IMG/VR virus record: IMGVR_UViG_3300030117_003126
Location: 1,209 to 48,176 of that record
Length of the DNA: 46,968 bases
Source: a virus
Strand: one strand, 5' to 3'
Positions 1-8,393 of the stretch are shown piece after piece. The notes beneath the pieces were generated by a model that made no database searches, was not told the origin of the DNA, and saw only the letters and a list, made by a program, of their open reading frames with translations. A program made the translations under genes and the position numbers. The stretch's first letter is position 1; each line of letters begins with the position of its first letter.

Positions 1-51
1 TTATTATTAACAGATGCTACAACTGAAAGTAGCTTAAATAAACCAGATTAA
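1..51 (+). CDS. C-terminal end of a truncated gene
   Basis: An open frame enters from the left edge in frame 1 and codes for 16 residues ending in NKPD before a TAA stop. The next gene starts 3 bases later, as expected in a tightly packed late operon. Too little is left to assign a product. If the window is an opened circle, this would be the end of a gene next to the fibre that is cut at the right edge. A direct join does not keep that fibre frame open, however: it would stop at a TGA about 22 bases in. Confidence 0.45.
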   Translation, partial: LLLTDATTESSLNKPD

Positions 52-53
52 TT

Positions 54-485
54 ATGGCAAGTAATATAAAATACCCAGAAAATCAAGCAATGTATTTCAT
101 AGAGGGCGATAAACTCGCTTTAGTAACAAAGGTGGATTCATCTGGAAGCAATAGAACATCAAGTAGGAAACAATGGAAAGCTATATCTGAAGCTGTTACA
201 GATGGAATATTAATACATTACTACGCTGAACCTAATAGTGTATCAGCAATAACGGATAGTTTAGATATAGATAATACTTTAGAGTTAGCTGTTGTTGATT
301 ATGTTAAAAAATGTTTATATATGGATAAAGCCGGAACAGCACCAGACCCAAATACTGCTCAAATATCTATGTCTATGGGTATGAATCACGAAAGAAAATT
401 TAAAGAAGCTGTACAGAGGTATGGCGTAAGAAAGAAAGACAAGACAGGCGGTAGCCGTGTTGTGCAGGTACCAAATTTAATTTAA
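54..485 (+). CDS. Hypothetical virion-associated protein
   Basis: This 143-residue soluble protein has no signal peptide or membrane segment. The first 45 residues have beta-rich spacing, the middle is helical (LELAVVDYVKKCLYMDKAG), and a basic C-terminal part contains KEAVQRYGVRKKDKTGG. I do not recognise a named family. It sits among late structural genes, directly after a gene that ends 3 bases upstream, and is followed by a small beta protein and a fibre, so a role in the virion (connector or fibre attachment) is likely but inferred. No strong Shine-Dalgarno sequence precedes the ATG, which suggests translation coupled to the upstream gene. Confidence 0.75.
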   Translation: MASNIKYPENQAMYFIEGDKLALVTKVDSSGSNRTSSRKQWKAISEAVTDGILIHYYAEPNSVSAITDSLDIDNTLELAVVDYVKKCLYMDKAGTAPDPNTAQISMSMGMNHERKFKEAVQRYGVRKKDKTGGSRVVQVPNLI

Positions 486-488
486 ATA

Positions 489-528
489 ATCTCAGATAAG
501 GAGACATTCTCGCCTCGCAAGCTGAGAT
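489..528 (+). repeat. Inverted repeat in the intergenic gap
   Basis: ATCTCAG (489-495) is matched exactly by CTGAGAT (522-528), giving a 7-bp stem with a 26-base loop in the 61-base gap. No T-run follows, so it is not a typical terminator. It may stabilise or separate the mRNA segments upstream of the AGGAG site of the next gene. Confidence 0.4.
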
Positions 529-546
529 ACATAATAGGAGAATACT

Positions 547-882
547 ATGGCAAATATACAAAAATTTAGAGCACACGAATCGTTGGCAATAGAGTCAGCT
601 GGAGACTGGCAAGTACAGTCTGCCGTTACTGCTGATGCAGATGGTGTAGCTGTTAATTGCACTGGATACCACCAAGTTCACTTAATGTCTGATAATGATT
701 TTTATTTTACATTTAATACAACAGGAACAGACTCAGATGTTAACACATCTAATGATTTATACCTAAAAGGTGGCGATACAATATACACATTAAAAGTTCC
801 TAATGGTTTAGGTAATGGCGTTTACTTGATAATGGAAAGAAAGGGTAGTTCTGACGCAACAGTTAGAGTTATCTTAGCTTAG
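547..882 (+). CDS. Small beta-rich structural protein preceding the S74 fibre
   Basis: A 111-residue protein with alternating beta-type residues and no membrane segment. It starts at an ATG with a clear AGGAGA site. It lies 8 bases before a large fibre gene. A protein of nearly the same length (112 residues), with a similar start (MANIxK) and also followed by a fibre gene, lies at 45796-46134, so the two small-protein-plus-fibre pairs look like copies of one module. A virion decoration or fibre-anchor role is inferred from this pairing; no named family is recognised. Confidence 0.75.
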   Translation: MANIQKFRAHESLAIESAGDWQVQSAVTADADGVAVNCTGYHQVHLMSDNDFYFTFNTTGTDSDVNTSNDLYLKGGDTIYTLKVPNGLGNGVYLIMERKGSSDATVRVILA

Positions 883-890
883 GGGGATAT

Positions 891-3800
891 ATGGCTTTTA
901 TTACAACAACAGCAAATTCAATATCTTCTGGTGGTACAATTAATGGAGACATTACTATTGAAGGAGATTTGACAGTAAATGGCGATGGTGCTGGTGCATA
1001 TGATGAAATAGTAAATGGTAATCTCAGGCTTGATACACCCGGTTCAGTAGCAACTACATTAGAATTTGTTCCAACTGCAAGTCAATCTTCTCAAATTAAA
1101 TTTTATCAAGATGATGGCTCAACTCAAGATGCAAGAATTTTTGCACCAGAGGGAGCAACAAAATTAGCATTTGAAGCTGGTACAACTGAAATGATGCGAA
1201 TGACTACAACGGGCATTGGAATTGGCACAACCTCACCGCAAAAAAAAGTAGACATTGTAGACATTTACAGTACAGGTGGTTCATCAAATGAAGATTTACA
1301 ATTATTAATTAGAGGTGGTAATGCAGACCTTGACCCAACAGGAGACTCTATCGGTCTTGGATTCGGTTATGGCTCTGCTGATAATTATGTAAAATCTGGA
1401 ATAGTACACGAATTTACAAGTGCAAATGGAAGTGGAACATTGCATTTTTGCACCAGCTCTGTATCGGGAACAGATACAATTAATAAAGGCGATTCAAGAA
1501 TGTCTATTAGCAGTTCTGGTAAAGTACAAATAGGAACTGCAAGTAATACAACTGATGTTCCATTAATGGTCAATGATAAAATTTTAATTCACCAAGATAG
1601 TGGTGGTGCTGGAGATTCTGAACTAACATTTGACAGGAGACATGATGGGGCAGTTGCAAGAATACAAGCAAAAGCTGGTGCAAGTGGAGCGATGGGAACT
1701 GAACTTCACTTTGTTACAAAACTTGCTGGCGGCTCAGAAGGAACTGCATTAGTCTTGGATGACAACCAAAAGGCTGGTATAGGAACAGAAACTCCAGACA
1801 CTTTATTGCACATTTTTAAAGCAGATGCAAGTCAAACTGCTCATTCTGATTCTCTTTTGACACTTGAAAATAGTGGTCATACTTACATGACTATTTTAAG
1901 TGGTACTTCAAGTCACGGACAAATACACTTTGGGGATAGTGGGCAAAATGATGATGGGGTAGTTGGATATGACCAAGCTACTTCTAAATTTTATGTATTA
2001 ACAAACCATAGTACCACTAAAAAATTAGTCGTAGATGCGAATGGGAACGTAGGAATTGGGACTTCTTCACCATCAAGTGCCGCTGGAGCAAACGCTCTAG
2101 ATATAGTGGATACAAATACAAGTTCATCCTCACAAGGTGCATCTTTAAGACTAGGTTCTAATGATGGTGGAGCAATGGGAGATGACCACAGATTAGGTGT
2201 AATTAGCTTTAGAGGTTCAGAAGATGGTGCTGGTACAATGACTGAGGGTGCTAGAATTGATGCTATTTGCGATGCTGGTTGGAGTGCCACAGAAAATGGA
2301 GCATCTTTAAGGTTTTTTACCACAGATGGAAATGCTGTTGAAACTGAAAGAATGATAATTACAAGCGGTGGAAATATTGGTTTCGGTGTTCAGCCAAGTT
2401 ACAAATTAGACGTTTCTGGTGATATGAGAGTTGAACAAACAGCAGATGCTACTATTGCAACATTTATAGGCTCAGATGGAAACAATGCTACAATAGAAAT
2501 TCATGCAGATGATGGTGATGATAATGCTGACAAATGGAGAATGACTGCGAATACAGCAGGTGCTTTAGCCATAGGAAGCTACAGCACAGGAAGTTGGGTA
2601 AATCATTTAAAATTAGATGCTAATTCTAGATTTTCACTTAGTAATAATGACTCAGGTGGCTCGGGTGGCTCAGATAGTACGACAGGGAATACTTTATTTG
2701 GTGCATACGCTGGTTTAGCAATAGCAGATGGGGGTGTAGATAATAATTTTTTTGGACACGCTGCTGGAAATAAACTTACAACAGGCGACTATAATGTAGG
2801 CGTAGGAAACTTTGCTGGTTTTTACAATGTAACAGGCAGTCGTAATACTTATGTTGGATATGGAGCTGGATGGGGCAATTCTCTTAATCAAAGCAATAGT
2901 GATAATACTTCAGTTGGGTTTTCAGCTTTAAAATTAGTTGCGACAGGCATAGATAATGTGGCAATAGGGGCGTATGCGGGTATAAATACGACTACGGGCT
3001 CAAGCAATGTACACATTGGGAAGTCGGCAGGAAACGCCTTTAATAGTTCTCAAGTAACAGCGATTGGTGCGTTGGCGTGTGGTTCAATTAATAGCAGTAA
3101 TGGAGATGGTACTACGGCTGTTGGATACTACGCTTTAAAATCACAGACAAGTGGACAACAAAATACTGCCGTAGGGTCATTCAGTTCTGATGATATTACT
3201 ACAGGCTCATATAACACAGCAGTTGGTAGGTCTTCACTTGCAAGTTTGACAACAGGAAGTTCTAATGTAGCAATCGGAAGAACGGCTTTAAGTTCTGTGG
3301 CTGGTGAAGAAAGTTACAATATTGCGATTGGTAATCAAGCAATGGGTTCAATGGATGAAGGTACTGCTGGGGGAGATATTGATTACAATATAGCGATAGG
3401 AGAAAATGCTTTAATAGGTGGTGATTTAGGAAGTAACAATAGACAAGTCCAAAAGAATATAGCCATTGGGCATAATGCTTTGGATGCCACATCTAATGGA
3501 GAAATAATAGGAGCAGTTGCCATTGGGCATAACGCTTTAAGTGCATCTCAAGCTGTTATAGGAACTGGATTAGGTTACTTAGCACTTGAAGATATGACAA
3601 CAGGAGTTGGGAATACGGCTTTAGGTTATAGAGCTTGTGAGCAAGTTACAGTTTCTGGCTATAATACAGTAGTTGGACATCAAGCATTAAATTCTGAAAT
3701 ACAGGGAAGTCATAATGTAGCTTTGGGATACCAAGCATTATATTCTCAAAACAAAGGAAGTGCCGTAGTAACAGCAAATATTGGAATCGGAGTAGAAGCT

Positions 3801-4568
3801 GGTTACCACAATGATACTGGAGTTTATAATGTATGGTTAGGGTATAAAGCTGGGACTGGAGTTGATGGAAATAGCAATAACAACAATGTTGGAATTGGTT
3901 TTGAAGCGGCTAAGGGAATTACCACTGCTAATGGTAGTGTTTGCATAGGGTATCAAGCTGGTACCGCAATCACTTCAGGTATTCATAATATTTGTATAGG
4001 TTATCAAGCTGGAAACATTATTACCGAGGGACAGGGTAATGTTCTAATTGGAACTGGGGCTGTACCTTCACACGCAGTAAATATAGATGATTCAATCGTT
4101 ATAAGTGCGGGAACAGACGCTCTTCAAGGAGGCGTAACTGAGTCAATAAGAATAGGTGTCGATTCTGATTATATTGAAAATGTTTTTGGAACAAATGCTT
4201 CTTGGGCTCATTCATCAGATGAACGTATTAAAAAAGACATAAAAGACAACACATTAGGTCTTGATTTTATCAACGATTTACGAACTGTAACTTTTAAGAA
4301 AAAAGCACCAAGCGAATATCCAAAAGAATTTGATACCCATAATGAAACAAAAACAAAAAGAAAAAATCCAGATAAAGTTAGCTATGGTTTTATTGCTCAA
4401 GAAGTGAAAGAAGCTATGGATAAAGCTGGGCATTCAGATTTTACAGCATGGAGTGAGGGTGAAGATACAATGCAGATGTTGGCAGAATCAGAATTAATCA
4501 CTCCATTAGTAAAAGCAATACAAGAATTAACAGCAAAAGTGAAAGAATTAGAAGCAAAACTTAAATAA
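891..4568 (+). CDS. Tail fibre/spike with YadA-like repeats and C-terminal S74 chaperone
   Basis: A 1225-residue receptor-binding type protein. Residues 14-32 (GGTINGDITIEGDLTVNG) form a beta anchor shared with the fibre at 46145. The middle holds many repeats of the type NVAIGxxAG and TTGxxN, roughly residues 600-1050, resembling the left-handed beta-roll of trimeric YadA-like heads. The last 120 or so residues match the intramolecular chaperone of endosialidase (peptidase S74): SSDERIKKDI carries the catalytic Ser and Lys positions, followed by YGFIAQEV and a terminal coiled coil with ITPLVKAIQELTAKVKELE. In this family the chaperone trimerises the fibre and then cleaves itself off. The fibre probably determines host adsorption. 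The start has an AGGGGG site 7 bases upstream. Confidence 0.93.
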   Translation: MAFITTTANSISSGGTINGDITIEGDLTVNGDGAGAYDEIVNGNLRLDTPGSVATTLEFVPTASQSSQIKFYQDDGSTQDARIFAPEGATKLAFEAGTTEMMRMTTTGIGIGTTSPQKKVDIVDIYSTGGSSNEDLQLLIRGGNADLDPTGDSIGLGFGYGSADNYVKSGIVHEFTSANGSGTLHFCTSSVSGTDTINKGDSRMSISSSGKVQIGTASNTTDVPLMVNDKILIHQDSGGAGDSELTFDRRHDGAVARIQAKAGASGAMGTELHFVTKLAGGSEGTALVLDDNQKAGIGTETPDTLLHIFKADASQTAHSDSLLTLENSGHTYMTILSGTSSHGQIHFGDSGQNDDGVVGYDQATSKFYVLTNHSTTKKLVVDANGNVGIGTSSPSSAAGANALDIVDTNTSSSSQGASLRLGSNDGGAMGDDHRLGVISFRGSEDGAGTMTEGARIDAICDAGWSATENGASLRFFTTDGNAVETERMIITSGGNIGFGVQPSYKLDVSGDMRVEQTADATIATFIGSDGNNATIEIHADDGDDNADKWRMTANTAGALAIGSYSTGSWVNHLKLDANSRFSLSNNDSGGSGGSDSTTGNTLFGAYAGLAIADGGVDNNFFGHAAGNKLTTGDYNVGVGNFAGFYNVTGSRNTYVGYGAGWGNSLNQSNSDNTSVGFSALKLVATGIDNVAIGAYAGINTTTGSSNVHIGKSAGNAFNSSQVTAIGALACGSINSSNGDGTTAVGYYALKSQTSGQQNTAVGSFSSDDITTGSYNTAVGRSSLASLTTGSSNVAIGRTALSSVAGEESYNIAIGNQAMGSMDEGTAGGDIDYNIAIGENALIGGDLGSNNRQVQKNIAIGHNALDATSNGEIIGAVAIGHNALSASQAVIGTGLGYLALEDMTTGVGNTALGYRACEQVTVSGYNTVVGHQALNSEIQGSHNVALGYQALYSQNKGSAVVTANIGIGVEAGYHNDTGVYNVWLGYKAGTGVDGNSNNNNVGIGFEAAKGITTANGSVCIGYQAGTAITSGIHNICIGYQAGNIITEGQGNVLIGTGAVPSHAVNIDDSIVISAGTDALQGGVTESIRIGVDSDYIENVFGTNASWAHSSDERIKKDIKDNTLGLDFINDLRTVTFKKKAPSEYPKEFDTHNETKTKRKNPDKVSYGFIAQEVKEAMDKAGHSDFTAWSEGEDTMQMLAESELITPLVKAIQELTAKVKELEAKLK

Positions 4569-4585
4569 CAAACAAGGAGTCAATA

Positions 4586-4813
4586 ATGGCAAAAAAAGAA
4601 AAAGAAAAGCCAGTCTTGAATCTTGATGATAAAGAGTATGTTATCGAGGATATGACTGACGAACAAAAAATAATGGTTCAACACATTAATGATTTGCAGA
4701 ATAAGCAAAACACAAATGCTTTTATATCTGACCAATTACAAGTTGGTAAAGAAGCGTTTATTAATATGCTTCGCAAATCATTGGAAGAAAAACCTGAAGA
4801 AGTTGAAGCATGA
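4586..4813 (+). CDS. Small charged coiled-coil protein after the fibre
   Basis: A 75-residue, highly charged, mostly helical protein (start MAKKEKEKP, end EEKPEEVEA) with no membrane segment. It begins 17 bases after the fibre stop behind a good AGGAG site, and its stop overlaps the next start by 4 bases (ATGA). I do not recognise a family. Its position directly behind an S74 fibre would suit an assembly helper or a minor virion part, which is inference only. Confidence 0.75.
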   Translation: MAKKEKEKPVLNLDDKEYVIEDMTDEQKIMVQHINDLQNKQNTNAFISDQLQVGKEAFINMLRKSLEEKPEEVEA

Positions 4814-4941
4814 AAAAATACAAGGCTACATATATAGTGCCATCTGGTAAATATGAATCTGATTCATTAATTGGATTAATAGCTGAAGTATTAAAGCATA
4901 GATTTTTTCATCTTTTAAATCATAAAAGGTGGATGGATTAA
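4810..4941 (+). CDS. Short hypothetical protein (43 aa)
   Basis: A short frame opens with an ATGA overlap at 4810 and ends with a TAA whose last A is the first base of the next likely ATG (TAATG at 4939-4943). The product is basic (MKKYKATYIVPSGKYESDS, then a helix ending HLLNHKRWMD). No domain is recognised. The two coupled overlaps and the lack of any other gene in the gap are the evidence that it is translated. Confidence 0.6.
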   Translation: MKKYKATYIVPSGKYESDSLIGLIAEVLKHRFFHLLNHKRWMD

Positions 4942-5384
4942 TGATTATAAGAAGGAGTAGTCAGGGTTATCGAATTAGAATTCATAGAAATACAACACCT
5001 GGTGCAACCAGAGTAAAAACATATCCAGATGGAACTAAGGAAACTCTGACTTACCCTTCGTCTTATGATTATTTCGTAGATGTTGATGGTTCAATAAAAA
5101 AGAAAACAAATAGTTTTAAAGTTGCTGAAGAATTTTATGTATCAGAATGTGCTAAGAAATATGATAATGGGCATGGTAGATTGATTATTGGAACGCATAA
5201 TCTTGTAAATGGAGTGGCAACAACACAAGAAGAATACCCAACAGACTCTAATACAAAGAATGAAATAAAAGATTTCTATGATAAGCGTGGTATTGTTTAT
5301 AATAATAGTGAAACAAAAGATGAATTATTATCAAAAATAAGTATTAATAACGAAGCTAGTAAAACAAAACATATTAAATTATGA
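4941..5384 (+). CDS. Hypothetical protein with C-terminal SAP/HeH-like helices
   Basis: A 147-residue protein if translation starts at ATG 4941, which has AAGGTGG about 8 bases upstream and couples to the previous stop; an in-frame ATG at 4929 would add four residues but crowds the ribosome site. The body (RIRIHRNTTPGATRVKTYP) is basic and beta-rich. The region KNEIKDFYDKRGI followed by TKDELLSKI looks like a helix-extended-loop-helix of the SAP/HeH/Rho-N type, often found at protein ends in phages. The stop overlaps the next start (ATGA at 5381). Function unknown. Confidence 0.72.
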   Translation: MIIRRSSQGYRIRIHRNTTPGATRVKTYPDGTKETLTYPSSYDYFVDVDGSIKKKTNSFKVAEEFYVSECAKKYDNGHGRLIIGTHNLVNGVATTQEEYPTDSNTKNEIKDFYDKRGIVYNNSETKDELLSKISINNEASKTKHIKL

Positions 5385-5674
5385 AAAATCCTTTAGCAAC
5401 TTTAGTATCTTGGCAATTAAGAACAGGGCAATTAGATGGTTGGACTGCTTATCATTTAGCGGCAGGAGCTTTCTTATGTAAAATATTTCAATGGTTGCAT
5501 TGGAGTGATTTTTGGTGTGTTATGGGAGTATTCATTATTGGTGTTCTTTGGGAAGTATTTGAATGGTTTGTTGAGGGAGATGAGGAAACCTATGGCTCAA
5601 AAAAAAGATGGGCGTATAACACGGCTTCTGATTTAATAGTAGAAACGGCAATTGCATGGTGGATGGTGATTTAA
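5381..5674 (+). CDS. Small multi-pass membrane protein, possible holin
   Basis: A 97-residue protein with about three hydrophobic stretches: around residues 22-40 (AYHLAAGAFLCKIFQWL), 44-63 (FWCVMGVFIIGVLWEVFEWF) and 82-97 (IVETAIAWWMVI). Conserved-looking polar spots (YHL, WEVFEW, SDLIVE) recall small VanZ/DUF2238-like membrane proteins, but I cannot assign a family. It begins a run of three membrane proteins that ends at a lysozyme-like gene, so a holin or lysis-accessory role is a reasonable inference. Confidence 0.75.
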   Translation: MKNPLATLVSWQLRTGQLDGWTAYHLAAGAFLCKIFQWLHWSDFWCVMGVFIIGVLWEVFEWFVEGDEETYGSKKRWAYNTASDLIVETAIAWWMVI

Positions 5675-5992
5675 ATGGATTTTATGGCGGTTTATGGCGA
5701 AGCTGGCATGATAGGTGTTGTTGGGGCAATGTTTGTTTATTTAGTAATTTCTTTGTCAAATAAATCTGCAAAACAACAAGAAACTCTTGAAAATTTAAAG
5801 GTAGAAAATAAAGGTCAAAGTGAAACTTTAGAGAACATGGAAGGAATGATTATAAAATTAATTGGAAGATGGAATCAATCTGATGATAAATTAGATAGAA
5901 AGTTTGATAATATTACTAAAGAAATCAACGACTTAGACAATCAAGTATCGGAATTAAAAGGCTCTATGAGTCGTATAAATGGAAGGCATTGA
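5675..5992 (+). CDS. Membrane-anchored coiled-coil protein, possible holin or spanin-like
   Basis: A 105-residue protein with one N-terminal membrane segment (about residues 9-27, GEAGMIGVVGAMFVYLVISL) followed by a long charged coiled coil to the end. This matches the plan of BhlA-type holins and of inner-membrane spanin subunits. It starts directly after the previous stop (TAA then ATG) and lies in the probable lysis cluster. No lipoprotein partner overlaps it, so a spanin assignment is weaker than a holin-type one. An internal ATG at residue 4 is an alternative start. Confidence 0.72.
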   Translation: MDFMAVYGEAGMIGVVGAMFVYLVISLSNKSAKQQETLENLKVENKGQSETLENMEGMIIKLIGRWNQSDDKLDRKFDNITKEINDLDNQVSELKGSMSRINGRH

Positions 5993-5993
5993 T

Positions 5994-6131
5994 ATGGATA
6001 CATTTAAAATAGCTGCAATAAGTTTTAGTAATTATTTTATAGGCTTAACTGAAATTCACGAAGCTATGCAAATAGTTGTTGCATTGCTTTCTATCGTATT
6101 ACTTGTAATGAATATAAAAAAAGGAAAATAA
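5994..6131 (+). CDS. Mini membrane protein (45 aa), lysis cluster
   Basis: A 45-residue frame begins one base after the previous stop and ends one base before the next start. It has a C-terminal membrane segment (VVALLSIVLLVMNI) and a basic tail (KKGK). Size, topology and position between a membrane coiled-coil gene and the lysozyme-like gene would fit a small holin or antiholin, but there is no family match to support this. Confidence 0.6.
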   Translation: MDTFKIAAISFSNYFIGLTEIHEAMQIVVALLSIVLLVMNIKKGK

Positions 6132-6132
6132 A

Positions 6133-6363
6133 ATGGCATTAGATATTAAATCAATGTTGGTAAAACTTGCTGAAGAGCAAGCTGAAAAAATGCAAGAAGA
6201 AGCAATAAATCATTTAGGTTCAGATGAAATGGCTGAAAAAATCGCTACTGCAATTAATAAACGTATTGACATTCCATTTGTTTCTGAAGATAAAGAACAA
6301 ATATTTTTTGAAAAAGTTGTTGATGTTATTACAGATGTTTTAGAGGGTGTATTTAAAAAATAA
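6133..6363 (+). CDS. Hypothetical helical protein
   Basis: A 76-residue soluble protein, mainly amphipathic helix (KSMLVKLAEEQAEKMQEEA) with a hydrophobic C-terminal half ending in GVFKK. It lies 1 base after the previous stop and 2 bases before the lysozyme-like gene, within the same operon. No family is recognised. Small helical proteins in this place often accompany endolysins, but nothing in the sequence shows a function. Confidence 0.68.
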   Translation: MALDIKSMLVKLAEEQAEKMQEEAINHLGSDEMAEKIATAINKRIDIPFVSEDKEQIFFEKVVDVITDVLEGVFKK

Positions 6364-6365
6364 TT

Positions 6366-6848
6366 ATGAATCATAAACAAATATACAAACTAATTGATGA
6401 TGTTTTATGGAAAATGGGTATGCACTCTGACGATGCAGTTGAACTTGTGTTTCTTACTGGTCTTGTTGAGTCTGGGTATAAATATATATCACAAATAGGT
6501 TCTGGAATTGCAAGGAGTTTTTGGCAAGTAGAATCAGCCACAGCAAAAGATTGTATTGATAATTATCTTGTTTATAGAGATAAAACATTTGATAAATGTG
6601 CAAGTGCAATGCAACGCAAAACAGATACAATTTTAGATATGAGCCAGGAAGAGTTACAAGAATTGTTATGGCATGATATGTCTGCTGGTGTTGTATTTTG
6701 TCGCTTAAAATATAGAAGAGACCCAAATCCGATTCCAAAAGATATTGATGGTCTTGCAAAATATTGGAAGCGTGTATATAATACAGAACTTGGCGCAGGT
6801 ACATTAGAACATTTCCATTCAATGGCAGCCAAAAGGAAAGATAAATGA
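6366..6848 (+). CDS. Lysozyme/transglycosylase-like endolysin
   Basis: A 160-residue protein likely to cut peptidoglycan. Residues 29-60 hold the pattern of the lysozyme superfamily: a helix ending in the candidate catalytic Glu (VES, residues 34-36), then Q-x-GSGIARSFWQVES, where the Gly/Ser-rich strand and the Trp-Gln match the substrate strand of soluble transglycosylases. The C-terminal part has DIDGLAKYWKRVYNT and GAGTLEHF. There is no signal peptide, so release would depend on one of the membrane proteins encoded just upstream. The stop overlaps the next start by 4 bases. The fold call is fairly strong; calling it the endolysin rather than a virion lysin rests on context. Confidence 0.7.
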   Translation: MNHKQIYKLIDDVLWKMGMHSDDAVELVFLTGLVESGYKYISQIGSGIARSFWQVESATAKDCIDNYLVYRDKTFDKCASAMQRKTDTILDMSQEELQELLWHDMSAGVVFCRLKYRRDPNPIPKDIDGLAKYWKRVYNTELGAGTLEHFHSMAAKRKDK

Positions 6849-7180
6849 AAGTAGGATTATTAGATTTAGAGACCGTACCACACGCACCTACATCTAAGTT
6901 TTTAACTAAAGAAGAAATGCAGAAAATAGACTCTGAATGGATATGGAATCGTCAAAGTTTTATTTTCAAACATAATATTCCATTGATGGTAGAGAGGAAA
7001 ATGGCAGATGTTCTTGTTGAAAAATATGAATCTGTAAAATACCACGATAAAAAAGAAGACCTTAGTAAAATGGCTTATAATGATTTAAAGAAATTGGCTA
7101 AGGCTAAGGGAATGTCACATAAAGATACATTTGTAAAAAAAGAATTATTAATACAAGCAATTGAAAAATTAGATGGCTAA
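6845..7180 (+). CDS. Hypothetical virion protein with C-terminal SAP/Rho-N-like motif
   Basis: A 111-residue protein. The first 70 residues include KFLTKEEMQKIDSEWIWNRQS and carry no known motif. The end (MAYNDLKKLAKAKGM, then VKKELLIQAIEKL) forms the two-helix pattern of SAP/HeH/Rho-N domains, similar to the end of the protein at 4941-5384. It starts inside the end of the endolysin gene (ATGA overlap) and overlaps the next gene by 8 bases, so it belongs to the connector operon. A head or connector role is inferred from location. Confidence 0.72.
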   Translation: MKVGLLDLETVPHAPTSKFLTKEEMQKIDSEWIWNRQSFIFKHNIPLMVERKMADVLVEKYESVKYHDKKEDLSKMAYNDLKKLAKAKGMSHKDTFVKKELLIQAIEKLDG

Positions 7181-7769
7181 TAAAACATTGACATATTACA
7201 ATGTTGTGCAAGAAATACTTGAAAGAGTAAATGATGCAGATGGTGATATTTATCTTAATCGTGCTAAGGAATTGGTATTTGAAGGCATATCTTCTCTTGC
7301 TTTAGCAGATGGTGTATCTTTAGATGATATAAGAGGAATATTGCAATCTGAGACTGTTGATGTATCTACTCTTTCCAGTCCTTATCGAATTAGAGTAAAG
7401 GGCAGTGGAAGAGAATTGAGTCATAATCCATCTAAAATAATCAACATTACAGATTCTGGGGTAACTGAACATCGTTATATAGAATTATCTTTAACAGAGG
7501 TTAATCGTTTAAATGACCCAGACTATCGACCATTTAATGATGAAATTTTTTATTACAACAGAGGGGATTATATTTATTTCTACCCTGATGAAGAAATGAA
7601 TGCACAGAAAATACTTATCACTTACATTACAGAACCAGAAAGTTATGATTATGGTGTGGATAATGGTGAAGGTTCTACATCTTTGCAAGAACAATTTTCT
7701 TTAAATTTTTTATACAAGACTATTGATTATGGTGTTGGTAGAATTAGAGAACAACAAAGCGGAGAATAA
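7173..7769 (+). CDS. Putative head-tail adaptor protein (copy 1)
   Basis: A 198-residue protein. An N-terminal helical part (YYNVVQEILERVND, residues 8-21) leads to a beta-rich core with DEIFYYNRGDYIYFYPDEE, a pattern seen in short-tail phage adaptors of the P22 gp4/tail-tubular-A kind. The following gene has the equivalent EEVFYFRRGNNIYFVSG, so the two are probably paralogues. Three adaptor-like genes in a row without gaps indicate that they form stacked rings below the portal. The family call is by pattern only. Confidence 0.68.
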   Translation: MANKTLTYYNVVQEILERVNDADGDIYLNRAKELVFEGISSLALADGVSLDDIRGILQSETVDVSTLSSPYRIRVKGSGRELSHNPSKIINITDSGVTEHRYIELSLTEVNRLNDPDYRPFNDEIFYYNRGDYIYFYPDEEMNAQKILITYITEPESYDYGVDNGEGSTSLQEQFSLNFLYKTIDYGVGRIREQQSGE

Positions 7770-8393
7770 ATGGTTTATAGAGATATACAACGAGAAATTG
7801 GTAAAAGGCTTGGAGACCCAGACTTAAAAAGATTTCGTGGGCTTATAAGTCAATGTTTTGTTGATAGTATGTGCAGTGTTCTTGCTAAAGAAGAGGGTTA
7901 TAATTTAGTTGAGATACCTGATTTGATACAGGAAGTTGAACATACACTCGAATTGGAAAACTCACAATATACTGTTTCATTACCATCTTTAGCGTCTTCT
8001 GGTAGTGTTATAAGACTTTTAGATGTATTTCAAAGACCAGATACAAACTTTACTTCTGCGTTAACTTTGAAAGAAATACCAAAAGAAGAATACAAACGTA
8101 TGGCTCTTGAAGTTGCTTTTAGACCGACATCTGAAGAGGTGTTTTATTTTAGGCGTGGTAATAATATTTATTTTGTTTCTGGTCAAATAGCGGATGATTC
8201 TGTTGGTATCGCTGTTACTTTTCAATTTATTGAAAATCCAGACCCAAGTGTTTGGGTTGATAATGTTGATTTAATATCACATTTAAATTATTCAAGAAAT
8301 TTTATTTACAGAATTATATCTGAAACAGTACAAAACATTTCAAATCTTCCAGCATTTACAGGTCAACCAGCACAAGAAGGGGCGTATAGCTAA
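7770..8393 (+). CDS. Putative head-tail adaptor protein (copy 2)
   Basis: A 207-residue protein starting directly at the previous stop. It shares with its upstream neighbour an N-terminal helix (YRDIQREIGKRLGD) and the core EEVFYFRRGNNIYFVSG, followed by a strand-rich segment. This indicates duplication and divergence of one adaptor gene. It ends with a TAATG junction to the third adaptor-like gene. A role in connecting portal and tail is inferred. Confidence 0.65.
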   Translation: MVYRDIQREIGKRLGDPDLKRFRGLISQCFVDSMCSVLAKEEGYNLVEIPDLIQEVEHTLELENSQYTVSLPSLASSGSVIRLLDVFQRPDTNFTSALTLKEIPKEEYKRMALEVAFRPTSEEVFYFRRGNNIYFVSGQIADDSVGIAVTFQFIENPDPSVWVDNVDLISHLNYSRNFIYRIISETVQNISNLPAFTGQPAQEGAYS

